Both the position numbers and the translations under genes were made by a program. Of a stretch of 22,901 nt of DNA, positions 1-6,768 are shown piece by piece; positions within the stretch are counted from its first letter, which is position 1; every line of letters starts with the position of its first letter. The stretch is taken from assembly GCA_963981505.1 (NCBI GenBank), contig CAXCEI010000023.1:1-22901 (forward strand), in the 5' to 3' direction. The notes beneath the pieces are model-generated. The model saw only the letters and a list, made by a program, of their open reading frames with translations. It did not search any database and was not told the origin of the DNA. Origin of the DNA: OPU3-GD-OMZ sp001901525 (lineage in GTDB: Bacteria > Pseudomonadota > Gammaproteobacteria > Methylococcales > Methylomonadaceae).

Positions 1-606
1 GAATTAGCAAAAAATGCATTTTTTCACGGCAAAGACGTTTTAGCGCATATTCCCATGCAATCTTTTGAACCTAAAAACCTAGGTAAAGATGGGTTGACAT
101 GGGCGATGGATAAAAGTGAGTTAACAGAAAAATTAATCGCTCAAATCGCTGAAGTTCCTCATGCTATAGGGATGAATAATCATATGGGGAGTTTGTTAAC
201 GCAAGACAGAGAATCCATGCAATGGGTCGTAGCAGCCTTGCAAGGTTCAACGACAGAAGGGATGTTTTTTCTAGATAGCCGGACGACCAAGTATACCGTT
301 GCAGAGGCGGTGGCTTTTGAATCAGGTCTTGCGACTGCGAGAAGAGATGTATTTTTTGACCATACGGACGATGAACAGGTTATCAAAGAGCAGTTTCAAT
401 CATTGGTCAGTTTAGCAAAAGAGAAAGGTTTTGCTATTGGTATTGGGCATCCGAAAAGAAACACACTGAAGGTCTTGATGGAGGTGTTAAGTCAGTTAGA
501 TGATTACGGTGTTGTTTTAGTGCCGCTCTCTAAGCAGTTGCTAAAAAAGCTCCCCATACCCGAGCCGTTGCAATCGTCAGGCGATGGGAGCACGACCCAT
601 AAATAG
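1..606 (+). CDS. Divergent polysaccharide deacetylase (YibQ family), 3' part
   Basis: The reading frame is open from the first base, so the gene begins upstream and only its last 201 residues are seen. The translation contains HIPMQ at window residues 17-21 and NNHMGS further on. These match the conserved histidine motifs of the divergent polysaccharide deacetylase family (DUF610/YibQ), whose members have an NodB-like fold and usually a signal peptide in the missing N-terminus. The biochemical substrate of this family is not firmly established. In many gammaproteobacteria the gene follows envC and a ctpA-type protease, so cell-envelope maintenance is the likely setting. It ends 21 bp before the convergent DUF934 gene, and I see no clear terminator in that gap. 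The internal ATG at 55 is only the first ATG inside the window, not the true start. Confidence 0.85.
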   Translation, partial: ELAKNAFFHGKDVLAHIPMQSFEPKNLGKDGLTWAMDKSELTEKLIAQIAEVPHAIGMNNHMGSLLTQDRESMQWVVAALQGSTTEGMFFLDSRTTKYTVAEAVAFESGLATARRDVFFDHTDDEQVIKEQFQSLVSLAKEKGFAIGIGHPKRNTLKVLMEVLSQLDDYGVVLVPLSKQLLKKLPIPEPLQSSGDGSTTHK

Positions 607-627
607 GCTTATTTTTGAGTGAGAGGG

Positions 628-1074
628 TTATTGGTAGTAGACAGAGAATTCATCAAGGGCTGACAGCATCCCCTCGGCCTGTGTGTCATCCTCGTCTGTG
701 AGTTCGAAAGCATTAAAACCTACGCGGTTAAGGTAGTAGACCTGATCGCGGTGAAAACCGCCCACGGCTCTGATTTCGCCTTTAAATTGATAGCGATCTC
801 GTAGTAATTGTGCTCTTGAGAAGTTTCTACCATCGGTAAAAACAGCGAAATTTAAGGCAATTAAACTAAAATGCTCAAGGTCGCTGAGCAGTGTGTCGAA
901 ATCATCTTCAATGTTTAATGACACCCCTATTCCCCCAGCGTGATTTAATAATGTTTCTTTGTCAGCCAGCCAGCGGGTGTAGGTGACAATAATATCCCCA
1001 TCGGGAATGATGGTGTCATCTGCAATCTGGGTCCATGAGTCTGTGATAATTTCTCTGTTCTTAATTAGGCGCAT
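628..1074 (-). CDS. DUF934 protein, sulfite reductase partner
   Basis: This is a 148-residue cytoplasmic protein of the DUF934 (COG3749) family. Diagnostic segments are the N-terminal RLIKNREI and the central FTDGRNFSRAQLLR followed by GEIRAVGG and RVGFNAFEL. Family members are usually encoded next to a haem-type sulfite or nitrite reductase and are thought to assist assimilatory sulfur reduction, but no precise activity is proven. The ATG at 1074 is chosen because the family normally starts directly at the MRxLIKNRE segment. An upstream in-frame start at 1104 would add ten unusual residues that lie wholly within cysI. The chosen start overlaps the end of cysI by 14 bp, which implies translational coupling and one operon read right to left. 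Confidence 0.85.
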   Translation of the reverse strand: MRLIKNREIITDSWTQIADDTIIPDGDIIVTYTRWLADKETLLNHAGGIGVSLNIEDDFDTLLSDLEHFSLIALNFAVFTDGRNFSRAQLLRDRYQFKGEIRAVGGFHRDQVYYLNRVGFNAFELTDEDDTQAEGMLSALDEFSVYYQ

Positions 1075-2713
1075 ATACTTTATCTTTAAAAGGGCTAATA
1101 CCAATACGGTTTACAGTGGCCAGAAAATTTTCATCCTCCAGCCGTTTTCCAAGGTAAACCTCAAGAATAGTTTTAATGGTTGGAGTAATTTCATCTTTGC
1201 TGACAGCGGGACCTAAACGGCGACCCAGTGCGGCATCTTCCTCGGATGATCCTCCTAAGGTAATTTGGTACCATTCGACACCTTTTTTATCGACACCTAA
1301 GATGCCTATGTTGCCTACACTTTGGTGAGCACAACCATTCATACAACCGGAAAGATTTATTTTCAGGTCGCCTAAATCATGGATGTAATCCATGTTATCA
1401 AATAAGTTATTGATATCTTGAGCAATATCGATTGAACCGGCATTTGCCAGTGCACAGTAATCAAGTCCGGGGCAACAGATCATATCTGTAATGCAGTTAA
1501 TGTTTGGTGTGGCGAGGTTTAACGCATCAAGTTGTTGCCATACGGTATATAAGTTAGCCTGCTCAATATCGGCTAGAACAAGATTTTGTCGATGCGTGCT
1601 ACGGATAAGTCCAAAACTGAATTGGTCAGCCAGATCAGCGAGTGCATCCAGTTGTTGATGGGTAGCGTCACCCGGCGGGGTATCGGGTGCTTTTAATGAA
1701 ACGTAAGCGATGCGGTAGCCGGATTTTTTATGCGCAACGGTATTATGTTTATACCATAGTGCAAAAGCAGTATCGTTTGCCAAGTGTTGTTCGTGGCTGA
1801 GATCTGATTTGGCGGTTGCTGAATAAGCAGGTTCTGAAAAATGACTTTTAACGTCATTAATACGATCTTCGGTTAATTCCATACCGTTTTTAATCGCTTG
1901 CCACTCGGTTTCAACCATTTGGGCAAAGGCTTCAACCCCTGTCTCTCTCACTAATATTTTAATACGGGCTTTATACTTGTTGTCTCTACGACCATTTAAG
2001 TTGTAGACGCGTAAAATCGCTTCTAAATAAGAAAGCAAATGTTGCTTTTCAAGGTAAGGACGGATCACTTTACCGATAACCGGTGTACGACCCAATCCAC
2101 CACCCACAAGAACTTTAAAACCAATGGTGCCGGTTTCATCTTCAACCAGATGTAGGCCGATGTCGTGAAGTTGTGTGGCGGCACGGTCTTGTGTTGATGC
2201 ACTTACGGCTATTTTAAATTTACGCGGAAGATAGGCAAATTCAGGATGCAGTGTTGTCCATTGCCTTATAATTTCACAATAAGGTCTCGGGTCTTCAATT
2301 TCATCAACGCAGACACCTGCTAAAGGATCACTGGTTGTGTTTCTTAGGCAGTTTCCGCTGGTTTGGATCGCGTGCATTTGAACGCTTGCTAATTCTTCCA
2401 GTAAGTCGGGTACTCTTTCTAATTCTGGCCAGTTGTATTGTATATTTTGGCGAGTCGTGAAGTGTGCGAACCCTTTATCGTATTCACGAGCGATGCTAGC
2501 CAGTTTGCGGAATTGAGTTGAAGAAAATAAACCATACGGTCCAGCTACCCGCAACATGGGGGCGTGAGTTTGCACATAGAGTCCATTCATTAGTCGTAGG
2601 GCCCTGAATTCATCATCAGGAATCTCGCCTTTTAGAAATCGTTCAGTCTGATCGCGGTATTGTATAACGCGATCGTCAATAATTTTTTGGTCAATATCGT
2701 TGTATTGGTACAT
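1061..2713 (-). CDS. cysI: Assimilatory sulfite reductase, haemoprotein subunit
   Basis: A 550-residue sirohaem and 4Fe-4S protein that reduces sulfite to sulfide for cysteine synthesis. The cluster and sirohaem cysteines are visible as C414-x5-C420 (CPGLDYC) and C457-x3-C461 (CMNGC). The ferredoxin-like repeats carry TTRQNIQYNW (residues 86-95) and THRQNLVL (373-380), the paired motifs of the nitrite/sulfite reductase family. Length matches the Pseudomonas-type CysI. No flavoprotein subunit (cysJ) lies beside it, so the electron donor is encoded elsewhere and may be ferredoxin. The gene is followed by the overlapping DUF934 gene. A nitrite reductase of the same superfamily is the main alternative, but the DUF934 partner favours sulfite. 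The ATG at 2713 has no obvious Shine-Dalgarno sequence. The 169-bp gap to nhaD must hold divergent promoters that I cannot place confidently. Confidence 0.85.
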   Translation of the reverse strand: MYQYNDIDQKIIDDRVIQYRDQTERFLKGEIPDDEFRALRLMNGLYVQTHAPMLRVAGPYGLFSSTQFRKLASIAREYDKGFAHFTTRQNIQYNWPELERVPDLLEELASVQMHAIQTSGNCLRNTTSDPLAGVCVDEIEDPRPYCEIIRQWTTLHPEFAYLPRKFKIAVSASTQDRAATQLHDIGLHLVEDETGTIGFKVLVGGGLGRTPVIGKVIRPYLEKQHLLSYLEAILRVYNLNGRRDNKYKARIKILVRETGVEAFAQMVETEWQAIKNGMELTEDRINDVKSHFSEPAYSATAKSDLSHEQHLANDTAFALWYKHNTVAHKKSGYRIAYVSLKAPDTPPGDATHQQLDALADLADQFSFGLIRSTHRQNLVLADIEQANLYTVWQQLDALNLATPNINCITDMICCPGLDYCALANAGSIDIAQDINNLFDNMDYIHDLGDLKINLSGCMNGCAHQSVGNIGILGVDKKGVEWYQITLGGSSEEDAALGRRLGPAVSKDEITPTIKTILEVYLGKRLEDENFLATVNRIGISPFKDKVYAPN

Positions 2714-2882
2714 GTTTTACAAGGCTAACTTTAATCATTGAAAATAATTTTAACTAACTATGATATACCCCTATAGAGCAAATGAAAAGTTTAATAAAAG
2801 ATGGTAAACTTCTAAGGTTAAGCATGGTGGGTTAAAATTTACTATGAAATTTGGATTTTTGTTTTAATTTAAGGGGGCTAGA

Positions 2883-4253
2883 GTGTTTTTTAGGCGTTTA
2901 ATTATGTTATTGCCGTTGTTTTTGGTGTCAGAGGTGGTGTCAGCAGCGGAAGTCAACAACTTGGGGCTAACCGGTACAGAAACTGGGGTTTTTACGGTTC
3001 TTCTTTTTATGATTGCTTATGGTTTTGTAATGGCTGAAGAATTCACTCATTTACGAAAATCAAAGCCTGTTATTTTTGCAGGGGCAGTGATTTGGGCGCA
3101 TGCTGCTTATCTGGCTTCGGAAGCCGGGGTGGCGGTCGAGCAAACACACCAAGTCTTCGAGCGTAATTTGGTTGAATTTGCTGAATTAATGTTGTTTTTG
3201 ATTGTGGCAATGACCTATGTAAATTCTATGGCTGAGCGTAATGTATTTAATGCTTTGCGGTCTTGGTTAGTGAGAAAACATTTTAATTATCGACAGTTAT
3301 TTATCATAACCGGCATCATTACCTTTTTCTTATCAGCCGTTGCTGATAATTTGACTTCTGCTTTACTTGTAGGGGCAGTGGTATTAGCGGTGGGGAAAGG
3401 AAATCAGCGTTTTATAAGTATAGGGTTTGTTAATCTTGTTGTCGCTGCTAATGCGGGTGGCGCTTTTAGTCCGTTTGGCGACATTACTACGTTAATGGTT
3501 TGGCAGGCAGGCTATGCTGAGTTTTTTGATTTCTTTAACCTCTTTATTCCCTCAGTCGTTAATTATGTTGTTCCAGCGACGTTTATGTATTTTGCAGTTC
3601 CAAATGAACAGCCCGAACAATCTGCAGATGAAGAGGTTGTCGGTCTTAAAACAGGGGCGATTCCCGTTTGCGCCTTGTTTGCCTTAACTATTGGATTAGC
3701 TGTTAGTTTTAAACAACTTATTCATTTGCCCCCATTTATGGGAATGATGTTGGGGTTGTCTCTTTTAATGCTGTATGGCTACTACCTAAAGATAACCTGT
3801 TCGGAACATGAAGGTGATTATCGGTTCGATATTTTTCGTAAAATACGCGATGCTGAGTGGGATACGCTTTTCTTCTTCTTTGGTGTTGTCTTTGCTGTAG
3901 GTGGGCTAGGTTATATCGGTTATCTGGAGTTACTTTCGGGAGCGATGTATGACACGTTAGGAGCGACCACTGCTAATATTTTGGTCGGTGTTTTGTCAGC
4001 AATTATTGATAACATACCGGTTATGTTTGCTGTATTAAGTATGAATCTTGATATGGATTTGTACCAATGGTTGCTAGTGACGCTAACTGCCGGTGTTGGT
4101 GGTTCATTGCTTTCAATCGGTTCTGCAGCGGGTGTTGCCTTAATGGGGCAATCTAAGCAGATGTATACTTTTTTTAGTCATGTTAAATGGACGCCGCATA
4201 TTGCATTAGGTTACATCGCCAGTATTTTTGTCCATTATCTGATTAATGGGTAG
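2883..4253 (+). CDS. nhaD: Sodium:proton antiporter, NhaD type
   Basis: A 456-residue polytopic inner-membrane protein of the ion transporter (ArsB/NhaD) superfamily that expels sodium in exchange for protons. Residues 1-22 form a cleavable-looking signal segment, as is usual in NhaD. The signature NAGGAFSPFGDITTLMVW is at residues 190-207. Two acidic membrane motifs in the pseudo-symmetric halves, DNLT (155-158) and DNIP (376-379), are typical ion-site elements. The GTG start is chosen because an AAGGGGG Shine-Dalgarno sequence at 2871-2877 lies five bases upstream of it. An in-frame ATG at 2904 would remove part of the signal segment. The gene is followed by a hairpin and an AmpG-like permease on the same strand. 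NhaD proteins are common in marine and haloalkaliphilic bacteria. Confidence 0.88.
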   Translation: MFFRRLIMLLPLFLVSEVVSAAEVNNLGLTGTETGVFTVLLFMIAYGFVMAEEFTHLRKSKPVIFAGAVIWAHAAYLASEAGVAVEQTHQVFERNLVEFAELMLFLIVAMTYVNSMAERNVFNALRSWLVRKHFNYRQLFIITGIITFFLSAVADNLTSALLVGAVVLAVGKGNQRFISIGFVNLVVAANAGGAFSPFGDITTLMVWQAGYAEFFDFFNLFIPSVVNYVVPATFMYFAVPNEQPEQSADEEVVGLKTGAIPVCALFALTIGLAVSFKQLIHLPPFMGMMLGLSLLMLYGYYLKITCSEHEGDYRFDIFRKIRDAEWDTLFFFFGVVFAVGGLGYIGYLELLSGAMYDTLGATTANILVGVLSAIIDNIPVMFAVLSMNLDMDLYQWLLVTLTAGVGGSLLSIGSAAGVALMGQSKQMYTFFSHVKWTPHIALGYIASIFVHYLING

Positions 4254-4260
4254 TTTGAGT

Positions 4261-4287
4261 TTGCTTCATTCTTAGCGAATGAAGCAA
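4261..4287 (+). promoter_or_regulatory. Perfect 11-bp hairpin between nhaD and ampG-like gene
   Basis: TTGCTTCATTC (4261-4271) and GAATGAAGCAA (4277-4287) are exact reverse complements around the five-base loop TTAGC. The hairpin begins 7 bp after the nhaD stop and ends 6 bp before the ATG of the permease gene, where a ribosome binding site would normally lie. No run of T follows, so it is not a standard intrinsic terminator on either strand. It may stabilise the nhaD 3' end or limit translation of the downstream gene; the function is inferred. Confidence 0.6.
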
Positions 4288-4293
4288 TGATGT

Positions 4294-5607
4294 ATGGCTG
4301 ATATGCCTTTTCAAGGCTGGCTGAATGCATTGCGGGTTTATCGTCAACCCCGGGTGATTGCAATGATCTTTCTGGGGTTCTCGGCGGGGCTCCCTTTTTT
4401 GTTGGTGTTTTCTACGTTGTCGGCGTGGTTACGCGATGAGGGGGTTGCCCGTTCTGTTATTGGTTATTTTGGTTGGGTCGGCATGACCTATTCGGTTAAA
4501 GTTCTTTGGGCGCCTATTGTTGATAAAGTGCCGGTATTAGGCGTAACACGGTGGCTAGGCCGAAGGCGTAGTTGGTTGCTTGTTGCACAGGTAGGCGTTG
4601 GCTTGGGTTTGTATTACATGGCTCAGTTGAATGTTGAAACTGAGATTGAAAGTGTGGCGATTTGCGCCGTTATCATTGCCTTTTGTGCGGCTACCCAGGA
4701 TATTGTGATTGATGCTTTTCGTATTGAATCTGCAGAGGTAAAACTACAAGGTGCGATGGCGGCGTCCTATGTGTTTGGCTATCGGTTAGCGTTGTTAGTC
4801 GCCGGTGCTGGGGCGTTATATATTGCAGATTTTTATAGCTGGCAGGTAGCCTACTTTGTTATGGCTGGGTTGATGGGGGTCGGTATAGTGACAACTCTAT
4901 TGTTAAATGAACCGGTACCTTTAGTATCAGCGGGTGATGCTCAGTTTTCAGGAGAAGATTTAAAGCCATCCAAGAAAGTATTGGTTTGGTTTGTGGGTGC
5001 GGTTGTCAGTCCTTTCAGTGATTTTTTTAAACGTTTTGGTCGTTTTGGTTTTACAGTTCTTGCTTTGGTTGCGGTCTACAAACTTAGTGATATTACGATG
5101 GGGATGATGGCGAACCCTTTTTATCTTGATTTAGGATTTACAAAACAGGAAATAGCGCAAGTAACGAAGGTTTTTGGTTTTTTTATGACGTTGCTGGGTG
5201 CTTTTATCGGCGGCGTGATGGTGGTTCGTTATGGTGTCATGCGACCGTTGGTTTTAGGGGCTGTTTTGATTGCTGCCACTAATTTACTATTCTCGATTTT
5301 AGCCGTTGCTGAGCCTGATTTACAACTGTTAGCGATTGTTGTGAGTATGGATAATTTAAGCGGAGGGTTGGCCACCGCCGTTTTTATTGCCTATTTATCC
5401 AGTTTGACCAGTATTGCGCATACAGCCACGCAATATGCCTTGTTCAGTTCCTTGATGACTTTGCCTGCTAAATTTATAAGTGGCTTCTCAGGCGTGATTG
5501 TTGATAGCTACGGGTATTATCATTTTTTTCTGTTTGCAGCCGGTTTGGGACTTCCGGCTATCATTTTAGCCTTTGTCGTTTTCTGGCGTTCTAAGGCGGT
5601 CTTATAA
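4294..5607 (+). CDS. ampG: AmpG-like muropeptide MFS permease
   Basis: A 437-residue major facilitator protein with about twelve hydrophobic segments. The AmpG/acetyl-CoA transporter signature AATQDIVIDAFRIE is at residues 132-145, and the N-terminal pattern RxxRVIAMIFLGFSAGLPF followed by LSAWLRDEG matches AmpG. AmpG imports anhydro-muropeptides released by cell-wall turnover into the cytoplasm for peptidoglycan recycling and, where present, AmpC induction. ATG 4294 is the first start in frame after the nhaD-ampG hairpin; a second ATG at 4303 is possible. Neither has a recognisable Shine-Dalgarno sequence, and the hairpin occupies that region. The gene converges on xth with an 11-bp gap. The family paralogue question (AmpG or a related siderophore-type permease) cannot be settled from sequence motifs alone. 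Confidence 0.8.
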   Translation: MADMPFQGWLNALRVYRQPRVIAMIFLGFSAGLPFLLVFSTLSAWLRDEGVARSVIGYFGWVGMTYSVKVLWAPIVDKVPVLGVTRWLGRRRSWLLVAQVGVGLGLYYMAQLNVETEIESVAICAVIIAFCAATQDIVIDAFRIESAEVKLQGAMAASYVFGYRLALLVAGAGALYIADFYSWQVAYFVMAGLMGVGIVTTLLLNEPVPLVSAGDAQFSGEDLKPSKKVLVWFVGAVVSPFSDFFKRFGRFGFTVLALVAVYKLSDITMGMMANPFYLDLGFTKQEIAQVTKVFGFFMTLLGAFIGGVMVVRYGVMRPLVLGAVLIAATNLLFSILAVAEPDLQLLAIVVSMDNLSGGLATAVFIAYLSSLTSIAHTATQYALFSSLMTLPAKFISGFSGVIVDSYGYYHFFLFAAGLGLPAIILAFVVFWRSKAVL

Positions 5608-5618
5608 TATGCGTGTTG

Positions 5619-6392
5619 TTAAAGATCCAGTGCGTAATCGATAATCAAGGGGGCGTGATCTGAGAATCGCTCATCTTTATAAATGCTTGCCGTTTGTGCG
5701 TTGCCCTTAAGGTTTGGACTGGACAGCTGGTAGTCGATACGCCAGCCAACATTCTTAGACCATGACTGGCCACGGTTTGACCACCAAGTGTATTGCTCTG
5801 GGTTCGGGTTTAGAGTGCGAAAAGTATCATTCCAAAGATTCTTTTCAATAAGTTGATCCATCCAGGCACGTTCTTCCGGGAGGAATCCTGAATTCTTTTT
5901 ATTACCGCGCCAATTTTTTAAGTCTATTTCTTTATGGGCGATATTCCAGTCGCCGCAAATGATATAGTGACGACCATTGTTTGAGAATTCATTTAATAAA
6001 GGCATAAAGCGTTCTAAGAATTCAAATTTTATCAACTGCCTTTCTTCGCTAGAGGAACCAGAGGGTAGATAAAGTGAGATAACACTGAGAGGACCAAACT
6101 GAGCTTCTAGGTAGCGACCCTCACTGTCGGCGGGAGCCCAGCCGAGATTGGTAATAATTTGATTGGGTTCTTTTTTGCTATAAATAGCCACGCCACTGTA
6201 GCCTTTTTTGACCGCGTCGTGGTAATAGCAATGGTAGGATTTAGGCCAAAAGATCTCGGCGCTGAGTTGGTCAACCTGAGCTTTTGTTTCTTGAATACAG
6301 ATAATATCGGCATTTTGCTGGGGTAACCATTCAAAGAAGCCCTTTCGAGCAGCAGCACGAATGCCGTTTGCATTGAGTGTTATTATTCGCAT
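5619..6392 (-). CDS. xth: Exodeoxyribonuclease III
   Basis: A 257-residue DNA repair nuclease of the exonuclease-endonuclease-phosphatase superfamily, which cuts at abasic sites and degrades 3' ends. The catalytic set is complete: N7 in LNANGIR, E35 in IQETKA, Y108 in LYLPSG, D148 and N150 in GDWNIAH, D220 in WRIDY, and the D245-H246 pair in FSDHAPL. Length is normal for the ExoA/XthA family. The ATG at 6392 starts directly at the conserved MRIITLNANG and needs no extension. It has no clear Shine-Dalgarno sequence. The gene is divergent from rpmE, with 93 bp between the two starts, and convergent with the AmpG-like gene. Confidence 0.93.
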   Translation of the reverse strand: MRIITLNANGIRAAARKGFFEWLPQQNADIICIQETKAQVDQLSAEIFWPKSYHCYYHDAVKKGYSGVAIYSKKEPNQIITNLGWAPADSEGRYLEAQFGPLSVISLYLPSGSSSEERQLIKFEFLERFMPLLNEFSNNGRHYIICGDWNIAHKEIDLKNWRGNKKNSGFLPEERAWMDQLIEKNLWNDTFRTLNPNPEQYTWWSNRGQSWSKNVGWRIDYQLSSPNLKGNAQTASIYKDERFSDHAPLIIDYALDL

Positions 6393-6406
6393 TAGTGAAA
6401 AGTCTA

Positions 6407-6435
6407 TTGCTAGAATTAAATAAGGTAGGTATTAT
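6407..6435 (+). promoter_or_regulatory. Probable sigma-70 promoter of rpmE
   Basis: TTGCTA (6407-6412) and TATTAT (6430-6435) are separated by exactly 17 bp and lie about 50 bp upstream of the rpmE ATG. The -10 hexamer matches the consensus at five of six positions and the -35 at four. Confidence 0.55.
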
Positions 6436-6438
6436 ATG

Positions 6439-6448
6439 CAGTTAACTG
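6439..6448. repeat. Ten-base perfect palindrome just after the rpmE -10
   Basis: CAGTTAACTG is self-complementary and begins three bases after the probable rpmE -10 hexamer, so it covers the predicted transcription start. The wider segment also contains AGTTA (6440-6444) and TAACT (6458-6462) as an inverted pair. An operator is possible. A Zur site is conceivable next to a zinc-type L31 gene, but the bases do not clearly match a Zur box. Confidence 0.3.
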
Positions 6449-6485
6449 TAAATATTGTAACTAATTTGATCGGTGTGTTGTTTAA

Positions 6486-6686
6486 ATGAAATCAGAAATT
6501 CATCCAGAGTATAATCAAATTACGGTAACCTGTGGTTGCGGTAATAATTTTCAAACAGGGTCGGTATTAGGAAAGGATCTTCACGTGGAGGTTTGTTCTG
6601 CATGTCATCCTTTTTATACAGGTAAGCAAAGAATTGTCGATACGGCTGGCCGAGTAAATAAATTCCACGAGAAATACGGAAAATAG
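6486..6686 (+). CDS. rpmE: 50S ribosomal protein L31, zinc-binding form
   Basis: A 66-residue ribosomal protein. The four zinc-ligand cysteines are C16 and C18 (CGC) and C37 and C40 (CSAC), followed by HPFYTGKQ and the basic C-terminal RVNKFHEKYGK. This is the cysteine-containing form, as opposed to the zinc-free paralogue YkgM that replaces it under zinc starvation. It is a single-gene unit with its own promoter-like sequence (6407-6435) and a good terminator (6721-6755). The Shine-Dalgarno sequence is weak, and the ATG is fixed by the conserved MKxxIHPEY start. Confidence 0.95.
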   Translation: MKSEIHPEYNQITVTCGCGNNFQTGSVLGKDLHVEVCSACHPFYTGKQRIVDTAGRVNKFHEKYGK

Positions 6687-6720
6687 ATACACTCGAAGTT
6701 TGGGTGTAGCTGTTTTTAGG

Positions 6721-6755
6721 GGGTTGCTTAGGGAACTAAGTAACCCTTTAATTTT
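6721..6755 (+). terminator. Intrinsic terminator of rpmE
   Basis: GGGTTGCTTAG (6721-6731) pairs with CTAAGTAACCC (6736-6746) over 11 bp with one G-T wobble and a GGAA tetraloop. TTTAATTTT follows at once. It lies 34 bp beyond the rpmE stop and just before the end of the convergent mrcA gene. The T-rich side faces plus-strand transcription only. Confidence 0.8.
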
Positions 6756-6768
6756 AGGGTCATTTAGC

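Noticed and set aside
983..1216. Plus-strand open frame over the DUF934-cysI overlap
   Set aside because: Both minus-strand genes are clear family members here; the plus frame is a shadow with no start signals.
2738..2764. TTGAAA with 15-bp spacer to TATGAT as an nhaD promoter
   Set aside because: The spacer is too short for a good sigma-70 promoter and the site is about 120 bp from the start; not strong enough to annotate.
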